Part shown: positions 60,450-64,000 of the stretch, piece by piece
Numbering within the stretch: the stretch's first letter is position 1
Layout of the letters: each line of letters opens with the position of its first letter
Assembly: GCA_013399305.1 (NCBI GenBank)
Contig: VXAI01000378.1
Span: forward strand, 75,375-139,374
Source: Rostratula benghalensis
Taxonomy: Eukaryota > Chordata > Aves > Charadriiformes > Rostratulidae
Length of the DNA: 64,000 nt
Reading direction: 5' to 3'
The notes under the pieces: model-generated
Told to the model about the DNA's origin: nothing
Database searches by the model: none
What the model saw: the letters and a program-made list of their open reading frames with translations, nothing else
Position numbers and translations under genes: made by a program

Positions 60450-63235
60450 CTATGATATTTACTTTTGAATAAAGCCAGAACTTCGGGAAGGTACTTTACC
60501 TAACAACTGCCACTAACCCTGATCCAATTATGCTAAAATTAAAACTGCGGGGTTATCAACATATCAAACACTCTGCTTTACATTTTGATTTCTTCCTTTG
60601 TTCCAGACCAGCCACGGTCATTTCCCGGACCTTCCAAAAACTAATTAAGAACCCCCCCAAACCTCGCCAGGGCAGACAGAAGCCACCAGCTCTGTGGTTT
60701 GAGATCTCTTGACAAGTAGCTTTCCTTCCCAGTCAAAGCGCCCTGGAAGAGCCTTTGTCTGATTTTAAACTCCCCCAATAAGGCTGATGCCATCTCGCAC
60801 CCATGTAGTGTGGAAATTCATTCCCTTGAAGCTGACGGGAGTTTTGCAGGTATAAAATCGCCCCTCAAGCTTGAACAAAGTGGGAGATTAAACCCTAACA
60901 CTTGAACCAGCATCCTTAGGAGACAGGCGGTCTGCTCTGCACCCAGCTGCGGGGACCGAGTGCGGTGGGCTGAAGAAGCACTGACAAAAACTCAGTGAAA
61001 TAAGAAATTTAACCCCCGTAACAACCAGCTTTGGCTCTCAAAAGGGACAGATTGGAAGGAGCCGCTCCCAAGAGGGGTTGCCTGCTGGAAAAACTGTAGC
61101 GGGGGAAAATGAACAGGGGGCTTCCGAAAGACCTTTAGCAAATGCTTGCTCCAACTGATCAGGACACATCACATTAGAGCCAAAAAACAGAGAGGTGAAC
61201 CAAATGGGGATGGAAAGCCTTGCTAATAAAATAATAATTTTAAAAAATCACATCACAGAGAAGTCTGAGCGGAAGAAAGCAGTTTAGGGTTTAAATTGGA
61301 AACTGAGTATCAAATACAAAGTTGCTGGCAAGTCTCATTTCAGGAAAAATATTTATCTTTGGCTGCTATTTATAATTTTTTCTTCTCTCAAATAAATTGA
61401 GGTAAATCATATAACTGGACACCAGAGCCTTTCTGAGGAAAAGATTAAATGCAAACCAGAAACTTACTGACAAAGGCTTAAAATCACAAAGTCCTAAACC
61501 ATAAAATGATAAAAGCCTGTCATAGGTTAAATAGTTAACCAAACTTTCTCCTCCCACCAGCACTAAACGTTAAAAAAAGAAGACCTTTTATTTACCCCAC
61601 CATGTTCTTTCAACTACATTTGACCCTGTTGTTTTGGTTCACTCTGAGCTCCACCATGCCTTGAATGCTTTGATTGAAGATCAGGTGGATTTTTTTTTTT
61701 CTTCTCAGTTCAAAATGGCCAAATTAGACAGTGAGGATAAAAATAAAAGGATCACTTGGTTCTCATATTACTAACGAGAATGGGAGAAGCATATTTTCAT
61801 GGCAGCAAAAATACCCTGTTTGTGAGGAAGAGTGCTACGGTTCTTTGACTTAATAAGGGAATTTTTAAAGAGATTTAAATAATGGCTCAGGGTGACAAGG
61901 GCTGCTGCTTCCTACTAATGGCAACAGGCTGCTTCTCTCAGGCAGCCCATGTGTGTGTGTGCTTGCTATCATCCAAGGTTAATTGGTGTCCTGTCTTGAG
62001 GAGCTTTACCATACGTGACATACAGCCAAAGGGTTCGCTCTCTTCCTTACGCCGTGGATATAACTGAGTAACTCGTCACGCCCATAAAGTATTCCTGAGC
62101 TGAGCTGAGCTGTGCCTTGCTTTGCTTTTACCATTAGCAAAGTTCCTAGCTCCTTGGGATGCTTACTGCTGCTCAATCAAACCCACAGCACTGCAGGGCA
62201 ATGGAAAAGCACTGTTTGTCTGGGACACGCTCCCTTTGCCACATGAACCAAAGGAAGGTATAGTTAAGATAATAATTCCGTTCCCTGTTCTCCTAAATAT
62301 AAAAACATATAAATAAACATAAACACTAAACAGCTTTGAAGTTGTGATTGCTATAAATGAATTTTAAATGCTTTCATGTATTTAACAAGTGTTGCTTCTA
62401 CGTTGCATTTTTTAAATCTACAGCACTAACATTTTTTTAGTTACATTTTTTTATGAACAGAAGGTTTTGCATTACTGTTTTTACAGAATTGCAACTTGAA
62501 GCCTTGACAGAAAATTAAAACACATTTTAAATAACAAACCCATCACACAATAAAGATGAAGATTCAATGGGCTATCCAGAGGTTTAGAAAAGACTATGTG
62601 TAAAATTGGCCTTTTTTAAGATGTGCACTGAGAAGTAAGAACTACCTTGGATGTAGTACATCAAAGTATGATTTGTTTTGGTTTATCCCTATCGCATAAA
62701 AACCCATATGCACCAAATGTGCTCTGGGCTGTGCAACACAAAGGAAAAAACATGACTTTTGGGGTCAGGCATCTTCCAGTTCCAGGGGAGAATCAAGGAC
62801 ATATTGCCAAAATGCTGCCCTGGAGCATCCCACCTTAAATTTTGTCTTAGGAAGGGAATATATAAACCCCTCACACATGCATTTTTTTATAGAGTCAGAC
62901 CCATGTTAGTGGCCTCTGCAGAAAAGTTGAACTTTGAGGAGATTCTTTATGTTGCTGCAAAACCACTCTCCCCTCTTCCAGTGCTGCCCTCTGGCTCACC
63001 ATCGGGCACCTGCTAATTCTGCCCCAACCTATCCACATACACCCATGCTGCACCCACCTCTGTCTCTGTGTACACATACACAGAAACTGATAACGATGTC
63101 TGGATGGAATTTCTTTTCTCACTGAACACGCTTTCCCCCTCTTCCCCGCTCCCCTCTCTTCCCTCCGTGCCGGTGCCTGCACCAGGATAAAGGGAGCATC
63201 CCCACCACTGAGCTCTTGCAGCTCCTGCCACCGGC
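60450..63235. other. Intron 1 sequence, nothing recognised
   Basis: Unique DNA with T10 at about 61690 and AT-rich parts. No repeat or coding similarity is recognised. Confidence 0.5.
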
Positions 63236-63239
63236 CCAG

Positions 63240-63480
63240 CTGCGTGCGCGTTGACTAAATGCTAGAAGGTCAAGATCGAGGCCAGGATTTGAAAATTCTG
63301 CGCTAATTACTATGATTACACTCTGAGTCGCAAACACCCAAAGCCTCCCGAGCAGCTTAGGAGCAGGCTGCTACCAAGTTACATGTAAAATAAGAAACAG
63401 GCACTTGATAAAGTCAGAATCGATAAAAGTGCTGTTCCTGCCTGGTAAATGACCTTGCTGCAACACAGAGCCACCACGTT
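63240..63480. promoter_or_regulatory. Candidate conserved non-coding element
   Basis: The stretch contains GCGCTAATTACTATGATTAC, GAATCGATAAAAGTGC and CTTGATAAAGTCAG, with balanced composition and no recognised repeat. It resembles a conserved element; untested. Confidence 0.3.
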
Positions 63481-64000
63481 CACCAGAGCCTCGGCAGGTT
63501 AGATATCCATATCTGCACAGCGTGAGAGAAAAGGAAAACAGTACAGTCCTTAAAATTAGTCTGAGTTAAAATAAAATTACACTACAGGTGTGCCTGAGAA
63601 TATTTAGCAGAAGGAAATAAATTGAATGTCAATATACCGGTGTTACAGAAGTTGTAAGAAAGAAGAAATTTGTCACTCACTTTGGGTCTTTCAGAGCTTC
63701 TGATATTTTTTTTTTAAGACAAATTGTCTTCTTTGTAATTTTGGTTGTGGTGGGGTTATTTTACAAATGGGAGTTCCCTTCATACTTCTGAGAATTTTTC
63801 ACTAAATAGGCCATATTTTATCTGGATTTGCAATTTACGGCAGTCTGCACTTGGGCAAAGCATAAACAGCTTGACAATTCCTGTACTTAGAAATGTATGT
63901 AAATTATGCTACTAAATAAAGCACAGACATTTTTACTACTTCGGAAAAACAAAACAATATTGCAGTCTTCTCTGCACTTTGAGATTGCTCCTGTAAACCC

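Larger units (their letters stand above)
54801..64000 (-). other. CLYBL: CLYBL intron 1, 3' part
   Basis: This is the sequence upstream of exon 2 on the minus strand, continuing past the window end. I recognise no CR1 or other interspersed repeat here, in contrast to intron 2. It contains an assembly gap (60376-60446), a C12 run near 58118, a long A-rich run near 60011 and several AT-rich stretches with homeodomain-type sites (59280-59700, 59820-60030, 63240-63480). The acceptor-proximal pyrimidine tract is weak. Coding exon 1 and the CLYBL promoter are not inside the window. Confidence 0.85.

Noticed and set aside
1..64000. CRISPR arrays, bacterial operons or phage
   Set aside because: Spliced vertebrate exons, CR1 LINEs and very large introns identify a bird nuclear genome; no direct-repeat/spacer pattern is seen.

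Overview
This window is vertebrate, almost certainly avian, genomic DNA. The interspersed repeats are mostly CR1 LINE fragments with the typical bird CR1 3' end (ATTCTATGA-type tail repeats and the stretch reading 'cctttaaaggtccctt' or its complement). Repeat density is low, and the only confidently recognised gene is a vertebrate nuclear gene with large introns. The species cannot be settled from the sequence.

The window lies inside one gene, CLYBL (citramalyl-CoA lyase / citrate lyase beta-like, mitochondrial), transcribed on the minus strand. Two coding exons are visible. The one I call coding exon 2 is at 54611-54800, and coding exon 3 is at 1401-1589. They join in phase and match the N-terminal half of the HpcH/HpaI aldolase-citrate lyase beta family. 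The remainder is intron: the 3' part of intron 1 (54801-64000), all of a 53-kb intron 2 (1590-54610) and the 5' part of intron 3 (1-1400). Coding exon 1 and its promoter lie beyond 64000; exon 4 onward lies before position 1.

Intron 2, in window order: 1.6-8.5 kb is repeat-poor with CpG-rich and TAAT-rich patches that look like conserved non-coding elements. At 8.5-9.3 kb there are three CR1 tails on the plus strand. Mostly unique sequence follows, interrupted by antisense CR1 copies at 13.6-14.1 kb and 23.3-24.0 kb. Two CpG clusters lie at 27.1-29.0 kb. Several more antisense CR1 copies occur at 38.7-42.8 kb. A degenerate L1/Tx1-like LINE reverse-transcriptase relic lies at 48.2-49.7 kb. Two abutting CR1 pieces lie at 52.1-53.4 kb. 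Intron 1 (54.8-64 kb) has no recognised interspersed repeat, one 71-base assembly gap, and the most enhancer-like stretch in the window (59.28-59.70 kb).

In vertebrates CLYBL lies next to the divergent developmental genes ZIC5/ZIC2 (known from mammals; not visible here). A sensible but unproven reading is that many enhancer-like patches in these introns serve ZIC genes rather than CLYBL. The most unusual item is the L1/Tx1-clade relic, because bird LINE content is dominated by CR1. I see no RNA gene, CRISPR array or second protein-coding gene.
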